Notes: generated from the sequence alone by a model not told the origin. DNA of 64,000 nt from Klebsiella sp. WP3-W18-ESBL-02 (GCF_014168815.1 NZ_AP021972.1:3100001-3164000); one strand, 5' to 3'. Shown: positions 1 through 7,999, numbered from the stretch's first letter. Made by a program: numbers and translations.

Positions 1-580
1 CATTATGTTTACCACACCGATAATACTGAGTGACTCGATGCTATATGGATGAGTATGCATACCAGTTTGGCGTGGCGATCTCATAACAAAGGTTGATTTA
101 TTTTCAAAAAGTCAACCTTTAGTATTAATAAATCCCCAGAGAGGCTAACCGAATAACGCACACGGAAAACAACACGTTATAAAGAAGACGATTCAACAAA
201 AGTTTGAAAAGTGCTTAAGGTCACACGCAATCATCACACAAATTATCTGAGGCGATCATATTACTTAAAATAAATCAACCGATATCATATTGAATAATAA
301 CAAAATAAAATATAAAGGTGCAATATGTATGATCATTAAGAATGCAGGTTAAAAACTTAATAAATCGGCCTTATTTACATTTTGTAATTTATTTTTACAT
401 TATGTTTCATGATTATTTCTTGATTTAGGTTTATCAGCGTCTAAATTTTAAATTAAGAAACTTTAGTTTTAATTCTCTTATTTGAAACACTTCATCCATA
501 CAGCAACCACATTTCAGCAGTGCTTAAATAGATGATTTGATAATATTTGCCTGCTGCATAATTTATATTGGGGACTCATC
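1..580. promoter_or_regulatory. AT-rich leader region upstream of csgD
   Basis: No credible gene is visible here. The stretch is much more AT-rich than its surroundings, as is usual for the csgD regulatory region, which in E. coli binds OmpR, H-NS, IHF and others and is shared with the divergent csgBAC promoter. A 9-bp inverted repeat (88-96 with 112-120) could be a terminator or hairpin. A Shine-Dalgarno-like GGGGA lies just before the csgD start. I cannot place individual binding sites with confidence, and whether csgBAC lies to the left is outside the window. Confidence 0.5.
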
Positions 581-1228
581 ATGGCAAAAGAGCTTACCTC
601 GACAAACCAGACTCTCTCCTTAGTCACAAGGCCTTCATTACAGTCTTGTGCCCTGTCGCAGAATTTGAAAAAGTTACTCAGGATGGAAATTAAAATTGTT
701 AATATTCATCTAGTTAACATTGATAATTTAGACCCGGGCATTATCCTTTTCGATATGATGGATACCGATAGACGGTTAATGAAGGCCTGGCAGGAAGCGC
801 TGTGCAAATTGAACAACGGTGCAAAATTATTGCTGTTCAACACGCCAGAAGAGTACTCCTATCCCGACATCGAGGCATGGCCGCACATCAGCGGCATATT
901 CTATGAACATGATGAAGAACACTTTCTGGTCAAAGGGCTGCAAAAGGTGATGGAAGGCGAATGCTACTTTTCACGTAAATTAGCAAGCTATCTTATTATG
1001 CATTCCGGTAACTATCGCTATGATAATTCGGAAAGTACTATTCTCACCTATCGCGAGAAAGAGATCCTGAACAAGCTGCGGATCGGTGCCTCCAATCTTG
1101 AGATCGCCCGTGCGCTCTTTATTAGTGAGAGTACCGTTAAAACGCATCTCTATCATTTATTTAAGAAAATAGCCGTCAAAAACCGCACACAGGCCGTTTC
1201 CTGGGCTAACGATAACTTCAAACATTAA
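581..1228 (+). CDS. csgD: CsgD, LuxR/FixJ-type master regulator of curli and biofilm
   Basis: Transcription factor that in E. coli and Salmonella switches on curli fibre and cellulose genes. The 215-residue protein has the usual CsgD length. The C-terminal HTH (about residues 150-212, with TYREKEILNKLRIGASN and the tail AVKNRTQAVSWANDN) is almost identical to E. coli CsgD; the N-terminal receiver-like half is more divergent, beginning MAKELTSTNQ. ATG follows GGGGA at a 6-7 nt distance. Downstream a strong hairpin comes at once and the next gene is ycdZ on the other strand, so the csgEFG secretion genes that normally follow csgD are missing. Identity is firm from sequence; target genes in this strain are unknown because csgEFG are absent and csgBAC are not visible. 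Confidence 0.93.
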   Translation: MAKELTSTNQTLSLVTRPSLQSCALSQNLKKLLRMEIKIVNIHLVNIDNLDPGIILFDMMDTDRRLMKAWQEALCKLNNGAKLLLFNTPEEYSYPDIEAWPHISGIFYEHDEEHFLVKGLQKVMEGECYFSRKLASYLIMHSGNYRYDNSESTILTYREKEILNKLRIGASNLEIARALFISESTVKTHLYHLFKKIAVKNRTQAVSWANDNFKH

Positions 1229-1242
1229 GATCGCGTGACAAA

Positions 1243-1278
1243 AAAACGGCGGCCAGGGTATTCCCCCGCCGCCGTTTT
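1243..1278. terminator. Bidirectional terminator between csgD and ycdZ
   Basis: A perfect 11-bp inverted repeat AAAACGGCGGC / GCCGCCGTTTT encloses a 14-nt loop, flanked by A-run and T-run on the two sides. It can end transcription of csgD from the left and ycdZ from the right. Confidence 0.85.
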
Positions 1279-1299
1279 GTCTTCGTCATGTCTGCACCG

Positions 1300-1782
1300 T
1301 TATAGCGCCGATTCTTCCGTTTGCTTACGTTCCGCCTTACGATTTGCCAGCCATAGGCCGCTGTTTTTCATGGCATAGCCAAACAACAACCCCACCAGCA
1401 GCGACGGCACAACCGCGCGCCAGTCGCCCTGTCCTGCGAACGTAGTGCAAGCGCCAATAAACGTGCCGGGGACAAATGACAACAGCAGCTGCTTAGACTG
1501 AATGCACATCAGAAATGCCACGACGCCAGTCATCATGTAGCCAACAATCTCCAGATGCGGCGCTAATGCGCTGCCGTAGATAATCACCAGCGCCCAGACA
1601 ACCCCGCTCATGGTCGTGCAGGTGGAAATAGCCAGCCCTTTCAGCCCGCCCTGCGGACAGGCGAAATAGGCCGTACAGCCAAGAAAACCGGCCCAGCTCA
1701 AGAGTCCGAGAGACACGGCCACCCATCCCCAGATACCGGAGAGAATGCCTGTTGTGATTGCGATAGCTAAGATAACGTTCAT
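1300..1782 (-). CDS. ycdZ: YcdZ, DUF1097 inner-membrane protein
   Basis: Small integral membrane protein of unknown function, about 160 residues with five hydrophobic segments. It is nearly identical to E. coli YcdZ over long stretches, for example GILSGIWGWVAVSLGLL and PGTFIGACTTFAGQGDW. I start it at the ATG at 1782 (MNVILAIAITTG), which matches the E. coli start; a further in-frame ATG three codons upstream lacks support. In E. coli ycdZ is next to csgG; here it is directly next to csgD, which marks the missing csgEFG block. The charged tail (RKAERKQTEE) is probably cytoplasmic. Confidence 0.9.
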   Translation of the reverse strand: MNVILAIAITTGILSGIWGWVAVSLGLLSWAGFLGCTAYFACPQGGLKGLAISTCTTMSGVVWALVIIYGSALAPHLEIVGYMMTGVVAFLMCIQSKQLLLSFVPGTFIGACTTFAGQGDWRAVVPSLLVGLLFGYAMKNSGLWLANRKAERKQTEESAL

Positions 1783-1878
1783 GGCGAGCATCTTAGCAGA
1801 TGCCCGCCGTTATGATGAGATCACGAGCACATTATGTTCATCATATACATTTCATTTTCACCAAAAGCGTGACTTAAA

Positions 1879-2430
1879 TCACTCCTCAGCTTCTTCCTGC
1901 AGCTCATCCCACATGGCCGCAATCGCTTCGCGGGTCAGCGGTGCCATCGTACGCCAGAAGGCGGTCGTGGCATGAGCTTCGACCTTCCCGAGGAACGTTT
2001 CAAACCACGGTAACAGATAGTCGGCAAACAGGGTTTCCAGCGCCTCATTATCATCTTCAACGTTGTCTTCCAGCCATGAAGCCGCCAGCAGCAGCGTCCC
2101 CATCTGATCCGCCGGGCTCTCCCCCAGCGGCATACCTTGACCGCTGAGGAACGCACGCACTTCCGCTTCGCTCGCCCCTTCTACCCAGGCGCTGCGCACC
2201 GGCGGCACGCGGCACTCTTCACCCACAAACAGCGCGTTATAGTCGGCAGCAATCTGCTGGATATCGCAGCTTTTTTGCAGACGAGCCAGCAGTTCATCCT
2301 GCTCCAGCGGCCAGCTTGCCGCCAGCTTGCCTTCCCGAATCAGGGTAAACAGCGGCACCAGCAGCGGATCCTGCGGCTGACGGTAGTACAGAGAACCCAG
2401 CGCGCGGCAGAGGATAGAAAACTCGTTCAT
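1879..2430 (-). CDS. ycdY: YcdY, TorD-family redox-enzyme chaperone
   Basis: TorD/DmsD-like all-helical chaperone, 183 residues, the family's normal size. In E. coli YcdY has been linked to activation of the zinc phosphatase YcdX, the next gene downstream of it, and to swarming. The sequence has the typical acidic helical look and the conserved EECRVPPVRSAWVEG segment used by the family for ligand binding. It ends 51 nt after the ycdX block start side is passed (ycdX lies at lower-to-higher 2451-3188, transcribed first), so ycdX-ycdY form one minus-strand operon with a 20-nt gap. Confidence 0.9.
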   Translation of the reverse strand: MNEFSILCRALGSLYYRQPQDPLLVPLFTLIREGKLAASWPLEQDELLARLQKSCDIQQIAADYNALFVGEECRVPPVRSAWVEGASEAEVRAFLSGQGMPLGESPADQMGTLLLAASWLEDNVEDDNEALETLFADYLLPWFETFLGKVEAHATTAFWRTMAPLTREAIAAMWDELQEEAEE

Positions 2431-2450
2431 TCAATTATTCCAGTTAGTCG

Positions 2451-3188
2451 TTAAAATTCAGCAAATTCAGGAATCGGCGGCATCCCGCGCGACTCAAGGA
2501 AATTCAGAAAACGTCGCGGCGTGACGTTCAGGATCCGCTCCTGCGGGAAATCAACCGCATCAAGGATCTTCTGGCATTCGGTAAACTCACCAAGCGTGAA
2601 CGCGGTGTGCGAGTCCGAGCCCAGGGCCAGCCAGCCCCCCGCATCCCGAACCGCTGCGGCAATAGCCCGACAGTTATGTTCACTGCCGACGCGCGAGCTG
2701 ACAAACGATGAGTTGTTGATTTCCAGCGCCACATGATATTTCGCCGCCGCCGCCGCGATGGCGGGAATATCCACCGGGAATTTAGGGTTTCCCGGGTGTG
2801 AAATCATATGCACATTACCGCTCGCCATCGCCGCGATCATCGCCTGAGTATGGGTCTCTTTGTCCTGCGGCGCGAAAACCGGCTCATGGAACCCGGCGAT
2901 AATAAAGTCCAGCGACGTCAGCATCGGCCCGGTGCAATCAATCTCACCCGCAATATTTTTAATATTGGATTCAATACCGCGCAGGATACCCACACCATCG
3001 ACAACGCGCGGCCAGATACGCATATTCACGAAGTGCCAATAGTGGGGCGCATCGGCCATGTCCGGGCCATGGTCGGTGATGGCGAAGAGCTTAATCCCTT
3101 TACGTTTCGCCTCGGCAATATAGTCATGCAAGGTACTGTAAGCGTGCGTGCTCGCAACAGTATGCATATGTAAGTCAACAGGATACAT
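2451..3188 (-). CDS. ycdX: YcdX, PHP-domain zinc phosphatase
   Basis: Trinuclear-zinc PHP-family phosphatase of 245 residues, exactly the E. coli length. The N-terminal metal motif VDLHMHTVAS, the central DHGPDM, and later HPGNP and GSDSH motifs supply the metal ligands. The start is the ATG at 3188 (MYPVDLHMH), preceded by GAGGAGAAAG; the open frame runs 46 codons further upstream but without family similarity. It is the first gene of the ycdX-ycdY pair and lies 64 nt after ghrA, so the three may be co-transcribed. The physiological substrate is not known; the E. coli enzyme is linked to swarming. Confidence 0.92.
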   Translation of the reverse strand: MYPVDLHMHTVASTHAYSTLHDYIAEAKRKGIKLFAITDHGPDMADAPHYWHFVNMRIWPRVVDGVGILRGIESNIKNIAGEIDCTGPMLTSLDFIIAGFHEPVFAPQDKETHTQAMIAAMASGNVHMISHPGNPKFPVDIPAIAAAAAKYHVALEINNSSFVSSRVGSEHNCRAIAAAVRDAGGWLALGSDSHTAFTLGEFTECQKILDAVDFPQERILNVTPRRFLNFLESRGMPPIPEFAEF

Positions 3189-3252
3189 CACTTTCTCCTC
3201 TCTCGTGATAAACCAAGGATAGCAGGAATGGCGTGCGTTTATAACGCCTGGC

Positions 3253-4191
3253 TCAATAGCCGCGAACTCGGTCGACCTGCCCGCCTGGCGTTTCACCGCG
3301 CTCCAGCTGCGTGATGGTGCGGGCAATATAGGCGATGGCTTCCTGCGGACGGGTGACGGCCGCCACGTGCGGCGTCATGGTGACGCGCGGATGACGCCAC
3401 AGCGGACTTTCAGCCGGCAACGGTTCACGGCTGAACACGTCAAGCATCGCCGCTTTAAGTTTACCGCTGTCCAGCGCCGCCAACAGATCCTCTTCAACCA
3501 CGTGAACGCCGCGCGCCAGATTAAGCACGTAGCTATTGTCCTGAAGCTGCGCAAGCAGCGGTGCCTTAATAATGCCAGCGGTTTCCGCGGTATTCGGCAG
3601 CAGGTTGATCAGGACGCGGGTACCGCTGAGGAACGCACTCAGTTCGCCTTCGCCGGCAAAACTGGTGACCTGCGGCCACGCTTTGCGGCTGCGGCTCCAG
3701 ACCCGTACCGGGAAACCCCACGCCAGCAGGCTTTCCGCGACCTTTGAGCCAAGAACCCCCGCGCCCATAATGCCAACGGTGAATGCATCGTGGGTATAGT
3801 CCTCCAGCGGCTGCCAGAGAGATTCTCGCTGCTGCGCCTGATAATCATCAAAACGACGGAACCAGTGCAACACCTGGCTGACCGCATATTCCTGCATCTG
3901 AATACCCATGCCGGTATCTTCAAGGCGGAACAGGGGGATCGACAATGGCAACATCTCCGGATGTGCCTTTAGCTTGCTGAGAATCGAGTCAACGCCCGCC
4001 CCCAGCGCAAAAACCGCCTTCAGCGTTCTGCCCTGTAACATCTCAACCGGCGGATGCCACACCAGCGCATAGTCAGCCGGCGCATTGTCCCCGCGCACCC
4101 AGGCACGAATATTGGCACCGGGCAGCTTTTTGCTCAGTTCGGCAATCCAGTAAGGGGTATCAAACGTCGGGTGATAAAAGATGATCTCCAT
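3253..4191 (-). CDS. ghrA: GhrA, glyoxylate/hydroxypyruvate reductase A
   Basis: NADPH-dependent reductase of glyoxylate to glycolate and hydroxypyruvate to glycerate, D-2-hydroxyacid dehydrogenase family. The 312 residues equal E. coli GhrA. Visible are the Rossmann motif GIMGAGVLGSKVAESL (around residue 140), the NLARGVHVVEEDLL substrate/cofactor segment, and the C-terminal HPRVTMTPHVAA with the catalytic His. The start ATG at 4191 reads MEIIFYHPTFDTPYW. Its position beside ycdXY and upstream of a serX-like tRNA copies the E. coli arrangement. Confidence 0.94.
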   Translation of the reverse strand: MEIIFYHPTFDTPYWIAELSKKLPGANIRAWVRGDNAPADYALVWHPPVEMLQGRTLKAVFALGAGVDSILSKLKAHPEMLPLSIPLFRLEDTGMGIQMQEYAVSQVLHWFRRFDDYQAQQRESLWQPLEDYTHDAFTVGIMGAGVLGSKVAESLLAWGFPVRVWSRSRKAWPQVTSFAGEGELSAFLSGTRVLINLLPNTAETAGIIKAPLLAQLQDNSYVLNLARGVHVVEEDLLAALDSGKLKAAMLDVFSREPLPAESPLWRHPRVTMTPHVAAVTRPQEAIAYIARTITQLERGETPGGQVDRVRGY

Positions 4192-4388
4192 AGTGACTCC
4201 AGCTCAGGGCGCCCGTATTTGTGCGATCGGACGCGGTTTTTGATTATTTTTGTGATTTTACAGAATAACAAATTTCGCCAGGCTGTCCTGGGAAATGCGG
4301 CGGCGATCGCAAAAAAGACGATTTATGAATGTTTAAGAAGCAATTTGATTGAAGTTTGTCTAAACGCGCGATTTTTCGAAAAAGTTTA

Positions 4389-4417
4389 TTGACGCTGGAG
4401 AGCCTTTTCCCTACATT
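4389..4417 (+). promoter_or_regulatory. sigma-70 promoter of tRNA-Ser copy 1
   Basis: TTGACG (4389-4394), 17-nt spacer, TACATT (4412-4417), followed by a GC-rich discriminator typical of stable-RNA promoters. It is 34 nt ahead of the tRNA. Confidence 0.7.
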
Positions 4418-4451
4418 AGCGCTCGTCCCAGCGACGCTGGGAAGACAATAT

Positions 4452-4539
4452 GGTGAGGTGTCCGAGTGGCTGAAGGAGCACGCCTGGAAAGTGTGTATAC
4501 GGCAACGTATCCGGGGTTCGAATCCCCGCCTCACCGCCA
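4452..4539 (+). tRNA. serX: tRNA-Ser (anticodon GGA), copy 1
   Basis: 88-nt class II tRNA that reads UCC/UCU. The 5' acceptor arm GGTGAGG pairs with CCTCACC, CCA is encoded, the long variable arm (GTGTATACGGCAACGTATC) is present, and the anticodon loop CTGGAAA gives GGA. It matches E. coli serX/serW almost base for base and sits next to ghrA as serX does in E. coli. A second identical copy is at 11088. Confidence 0.95.
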
Positions 4540-4551
4540 TATTTAAAGAAG

Positions 4552-4580
4552 AGCTCGTACGCAAGTACGGGCTTTTTTTT
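4552..4580 (+). terminator. Terminator after tRNA-Ser copy 1
   Basis: Stem AGCTCGTAC / GTACGGGCT (one G-U pair) closed by a GCAA tetraloop and followed by a run of eight T. The same hairpin recurs at 4804, 11188 and 11368, always after a tRNA-Ser 3' end. Confidence 0.88.
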
Positions 4581-4774
4581 CGCCTGTTGCACAGCCTGGC
4601 GGGGTGAGAACCCCGGACCCGGGTTCGACACAAAATTGCCGGGAGCAATTTTGAACAGCGCATGCGCTGGCCCCGGAGGGGCGAGGCCCAGGGATGGGCC
4701 GAGTAGCGGCGCAGCCAGTTGGACAGACCGTGAACACAGTGAACGGGCTGCCCGCAGGGCGCGCGAAGCGAGTC

Positions 4775-4793
4775 AATCCCCGCCTCACCGCCA
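4775..4793 (+). repeat. 19-nt duplicate of the tRNA-Ser 3' end, with its own terminator after it
   Basis: AATCCCCGCCTCACCGCCA repeats the last 19 nt of the tRNA including CCA, and is followed by the same GCAA-loop terminator (4804-4832). This resembles the tyrT tandem repeats of E. coli, which also carry 19 bp of the tRNA end. Confidence 0.8.
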
Positions 4794-4879
4794 TATTTAA
4801 AGAAGAGCTCGTACGCAAGTACGGGCTTTTTTTCGCCTGTTGCATGGCATGGTGGGGTGAGAAGTCCGTCCCTGAATGA

Positions 4880-5431
4880 CTAATGGCTCTCCATCAGCCA
4901 GTTGTTAAAGACTTCGCTGCGCAGTTTTTTCAGCAGATCCACCGCGCCGCTGCATCCCATCTTTTTTATCAGCGCCCGGCGCGTCTGATAGATCGTTTTG
5001 ATATGCAGATCCAGGTGATCGCCCATATCCGCCATGCGTTTACCCTGCTTAATTAAATCAATCAGCCGTCGTTCCCGTGGCGTCAGCAACACCCTGTTTT
5101 TACGGGCAGCCCGTCGCCCTTTTTGATTCACAACCGACAGAATAAATTCATGCAGTTCTTCAACGCTTGATTTCATCGGAAACTGATACACCGACAGGTC
5201 ATCGAGAAATTCAAAACGCGAACCATCGGTCAGCAGAATTATCCTGCTTTTTCTCAGGTTATAATTATGATTAATAACTTCGGCATATTCATGTTCAGTT
5301 AAAAATACATAGCGGATTGCGTTATCGCCAAAGGACACCTTTGTCAGAATATTCTCCAGGCCACAGCGGAGATAGTTGTCGGAAAGCCAAAGGTCGGCAT
5401 GCCCCGTCCGTACATAGTCGTCGCAGCACAT
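4880..5431 (-). CDS. LuxR/RcsB-type HTH regulator at the ymgC position
   Basis: 183 residues. The C-terminal third (about residues 112-175, VLLTPRERRLIDLIKQGKRMADMG and the following recognition helix LHIKTIYQTRRALIKKMG) is a LuxR/GerE-type helix-turn-helix. The N-terminal half looks like a degenerate receiver domain without a clear phosphoacceptor aspartate, as in RcsA and CsgD. The start ATG at 5431 follows GTGGAAAATG. It lies downstream of ycgZ-ymgA-ariR on the same strand, 111 nt after ariR, where E. coli has ymgC. Because ycgZ, YmgA and AriR act through the Rcs phosphorelay in E. coli, an RcsB-partner role is a reasonable inference but not shown. I do not recognise a named orthologue. 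Confidence 0.75.
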   Translation of the reverse strand: MCCDDYVRTGHADLWLSDNYLRCGLENILTKVSFGDNAIRYVFLTEHEYAEVINHNYNLRKSRIILLTDGSRFEFLDDLSVYQFPMKSSVEELHEFILSVVNQKGRRAARKNRVLLTPRERRLIDLIKQGKRMADMGDHLDLHIKTIYQTRRALIKKMGCSGAVDLLKKLRSEVFNNWLMESH

Positions 5432-5542
5432 TGTTCATTTTCCACTGAAAATCAAACGGCAATTACCAGGCTGGTCAGCGTCTACCGACCGCCATAGCGT
5501 ATTGGGTTAGAGTACGGATGAATTAACCCGCTGACATCGCGA

Positions 5543-5821
5543 TCAAATATCATCCATGGTATGACCAACCACAATCTCCAGCGTCTTTCTTATAACATCT
5601 GCCTGTACCACGTCAGCGGTGACCTCCAGCCGTTGTACAAGTGATAAAATAATATTCTTATTATTAATATGCTCACCGTTCATCAGAATATGTCGGATGG
5701 CTGAACCTAATACAGCCGCTTCCTCAGCAAGCACATCGCCAGCATGACGAAAATAATCGGACAGAGAATGATCGGATAAAGCGCTGTAAATATCGGGTTG
5801 TTGAATCATTGCTGTGTTCAT
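5543..5821 (-). CDS. ariR: AriR (YmgB), small biofilm and acid-resistance regulator
   Basis: Small connector protein of the YmgB/AriR family. The tail NNKNIILSLVQRLEVTADVVQADVIRKTLEIVV matches E. coli AriR closely; the N-terminus is several residues longer. I start it at the ATG at 5821 (MNTAMIQQPDIY); 5809 is an alternative. In E. coli this protein is made on blue light or cold when BluR leaves DNA, and feeds into the Rcs system to lower curli and raise colanic acid. It follows ymgA with a 30-nt gap in one operon with ycgZ. Confidence 0.88.
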   Translation of the reverse strand: MNTAMIQQPDIYSALSDHSLSDYFRHAGDVLAEEAAVLGSAIRHILMNGEHINNKNIILSLVQRLEVTADVVQADVIRKTLEIVVGHTMDDI

Positions 5822-5851
5822 TCTTTTCACCACTGTTGATAAGTAAAGGTT

Positions 5852-6139
5852 TTAGTGAACTTTCCTTTTTCGTTGTCTCGAGCCGTCGCGCGATCTCCAT
5901 CGGGCATTTTCCCTATGCTCGCCCTGCGTTAATTTGGTTTGCTTACCCGTCGCCGCTTCAATGCGGGCAATCAGCGACGGGAAAACATCACGTCGGGACC
6001 GTTCAGTTTCAGTCGCCTGCATCGCACGAAGCTGAGTGAGCAGCGCCATTGAGTTCACTGGAACGTTGCGTTTAAGCAATAACAGCACTGCCTGCCCGAT
6101 AAGTTCATCCGTGAGTTTCTCAATGTCATTTTTGTACAT
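5852..6139 (-). CDS. ymgA: YmgA, Rcs-linked connector protein
   Basis: About 95 residues. The N-terminal IEKLTDELIGQAVLLLLKRN followed by RRDVFPSLIARIEAATG resembles E. coli YmgA, a relative of AriR. The ATG at 6139 (MYKNDIEKLTDE) is chosen because it matches the start of the similarity and has AGAGCGG ahead of it; the frame stays open 15 codons upstream. The arginine-rich tail (ENARWRSRDGSRQRKRKVH) is longer than in E. coli. Second gene of ycgZ-ymgA-ariR. Confidence 0.82.
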   Translation of the reverse strand: MYKNDIEKLTDELIGQAVLLLLKRNVPVNSMALLTQLRAMQATETERSRRDVFPSLIARIEAATGKQTKLTQGEHRENARWRSRDGSRQRKRKVH

Positions 6140-6214
6140 TACCGCTCTCTTATACCCCTTGAGCCAGAAACGAAGTCGCAGCATGCTGCTGCTCGCCTCT
6201 GGCGTGACCTGCGC

Positions 6215-6454
6215 TCAGCGTTCGAAAAGTAAACCGATTAACGCATTGTAATGACCTTTTTCCTCAGCGCAGGACGCCTGTTCAAGGCGACTCAGTAATT
6301 TCGTGCACAATGATTTACGATTAAGGTTTCGCCCATCGTGCAAAATTTCGACCACAATCTCTCCTAGTGTCTCCTGCTGTGTAGGCAGGCTGGCCTTATT
6401 GAAATACTGTGCGATGGCACCAGCCGTATCAAAAATGTAACCATTCTGCTGCAT
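6215..6454 (-). CDS. ycgZ: YcgZ, connector protein of the BluR regulon
   Basis: 79 residues, same length as E. coli YcgZ, with the near-identical core PTQQETLGEIVVEILHDGRNL and the end KGHYNALIGLLFE. First gene of the operon, divergent from bluF, with the BluR palindrome in the 324-bp space between them. In E. coli YcgZ acts with YmgA and AriR on the Rcs phosphorelay. The operon is therefore expected to be off in the dark and warm, and on in blue light and cold, if BluR/BluF behave as in E. coli. Confidence 0.9.
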   Translation of the reverse strand: MQQNGYIFDTAGAIAQYFNKASLPTQQETLGEIVVEILHDGRNLNRKSLCTKLLSRLEQASCAEEKGHYNALIGLLFER

Positions 6455-6514
6455 GAGATGCTCCTGTACGAATCAGTAAAAAAGTAAACGCTTCGTCACT
6501 CAAAGTCATAAAAA

Positions 6515-6535
6515 TTGTACACAATATCTGTACAA
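6515..6535. promoter_or_regulatory. Probable BluR operator in the ycgZ-bluF intergenic region
   Basis: Perfect inverted repeat TTGTACA-7 nt-TGTACAA, 61 nt ahead of the ycgZ start. The same TTGTACA half-site is found three more times before bluR. MerR-type repressors bind such spaced palindromes. The rest of the 6455-6778 gap is AT-rich promoter sequence for the divergent genes and shows no gene. Confidence 0.7.
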
Positions 6536-6778
6536 ACATATGTTTTAAAATTTAGCTAAAAATGCTAATGCAATACTTTCAATTACTTACTGTGCTAATT
6601 TTCATTTTTTAACCATTGTTATTGTACTAATTTTGAAAGAGAAAAAACGCTACCCCCCTCTCCTTCTGGCATAACGTAAGCGTGATAATCATGAGTGGTA
6701 AAACTTTTGTTAATTTAATGTGTTAATTACGCTGCTATCTGTTAGGGTTAAGGTCCTTCTCTCCTACGCCGGAAAATC

Positions 6779-7999
6779 ATGCTTACTACCATCATCTACC
6801 GCAGCCATCTCTGTGATGACGTGCCGGTGAAAGCGCTCGAAAGTATGGTCGCCGCTGCGAATCTTAAAAATGGTCATGCCGACGTCACGGGCATCCTACT
6901 GTTCAACGGTACGCATTTCTTTCAGCTCCTCGAGGGTCCGGAAGAAACGGTAAAACCCATCTACCGCGCAATTTGCCAGGATCGCCGCCACTACAACATC
7001 GTCGAGCTACTTTGCGATTACGGTCCTTCACGTCGCTTTGGCAAAGTCGGTATGGAGCTTTTCGATCTCCGTGAACACGACAGGACAGAAGTACTGCAAC
7101 TCATTCTTAATAAAGGCACTTCCCGCTACCAGCTCACCTATAACGATCGTGCGTTGCAATTCTTTCGCACGTTTGTCGAGTCGGTAGAAAAGGAAAATTA
7201 TTTCGAGATCCCGCCCGCCGATAGCTGGGCGTTTATCACCACTGAACGCGACCACATCCTCGACGCTTCCGTCATCCGCTGCGAAGCGCAATGCGGCTTT
7301 GCATTTCAGCCCATTATTGACCCGCTTGCTCAGGAGGTTGTCTCGCTTGAAGCGCTGGTCCGTGCGCCCTCCGGCGGTTCTCCCGCGGTTTTCTTTGACT
7401 CACTCAACGGCGACGACCTTTATCTGGCTGACCTGCACAGTAAGAAAACGGCCTTCGCGCTTGCCGTTGCGCTCGGTATTGGCGATCTGACGCTGTCGAT
7501 TAACCTGCTGCCGATGACGCTGGTTAACGTGCCGGATGCGGTCAACATTTTGCTGCAGGCGATTGCCGACAATGGCCTCATTCCCGAGCAAATCATCGTC
7601 GAATTCACTGAAAGTGAAGCCATTTCGCAATTTGATGCTTTCACTCAGGCCGTGCGTACGCTGAAGGGTTCTGGGATAAGCGTCGCTATCGATCATTTTG
7701 GCGCGGGATTCGCGGGCTTGCAGCTGCTGGCGCAGTTCCAGCCCGACAGAATTAAAATCAACCGCGACCTTATTCAGGATGTTCACAAAAGTGGCCCACG
7801 TCAGGCCATTATTCAGGCCATCATCAAATGTTGTTCGTCACTTGAAATTGCCGTGTCTGCGGTAGGCGTCGAAAAGGCGGAAGAGTGGATGTGGCTTGAA
7901 TCTGCTGGGATTACCGAATTCCAGGGGCATTTATTTGCGGCGCCGTGCCACTATGGGATCCCGGCCATCACCTGGCCAGAGAAAAAAACCGAACTGTAA
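6779..7999 (+). CDS. bluF: BluF, blue-light sensor with BLUF domain and inactive EAL domain
   Basis: 406 residues. BLUF flavin domain at about 1-95, with Tyr7 (IIYRS), Asn43 and Gln49 (FNGTHFFQLLEG) as expected for the flavin hydrogen-bond network. EAL-type domain at about 170-400, but degenerate: SLEAL keeps the glutamate while the DDFG motif is DHFG, KID is KIN and AEGxE is AVGVE. This is the same loss seen in E. coli BluF, which does not cleave c-di-GMP but pulls the repressor BluR off DNA in blue light; by contrast BlrP1 of Klebsiella keeps an active EAL. bluF is divergent from ycgZ and followed on the same strand by bluR. Light-dependent antagonism of BluR is inferred from orthology. Confidence 0.93.
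   Translation: MLTTIIYRSHLCDDVPVKALESMVAAANLKNGHADVTGILLFNGTHFFQLLEGPEETVKPIYRAICQDRRHYNIVELLCDYGPSRRFGKVGMELFDLREHDRTEVLQLILNKGTSRYQLTYNDRALQFFRTFVESVEKENYFEIPPADSWAFITTERDHILDASVIRCEAQCGFAFQPIIDPLAQEVVSLEALVRAPSGGSPAVFFDSLNGDDLYLADLHSKKTAFALAVALGIGDLTLSINLLPMTLVNVPDAVNILLQAIADNGLIPEQIIVEFTESEAISQFDAFTQAVRTLKGSGISVAIDHFGAGFAGLQLLAQFQPDRIKINRDLIQDVHKSGPRQAIIQAIIKCCSSLEIAVSAVGVEKAEEWMWLESAGITEFQGHLFAAPCHYGIPAITWPEKKTEL

Larger units (their letters stand above)
4445..4867 (+). repeat. Long direct repeat, copy 1: tRNA-Ser, terminator, spacer, tRNA tail, terminator
   Basis: From 4445 the sequence matches 11081 onward for about 186 bp with only two or three differences. An extra block of about 75 bp follows in this copy (4631-4707), then the match resumes through the 19-nt tRNA tail and second terminator. 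Copy 2 is 11081-11436. The two copies are in the same orientation, about 6.6 kb apart, and bracket the bluR-bluF region. Confidence 0.85.

Noticed and set aside
4244..4663. ORFs across the tRNA-Ser loci, several similar ones also at 11027-11518
   Set aside because: They read through tRNA and terminator hairpins in repeated sequence; repeated peptides reflect the DNA repeats, not proteins.
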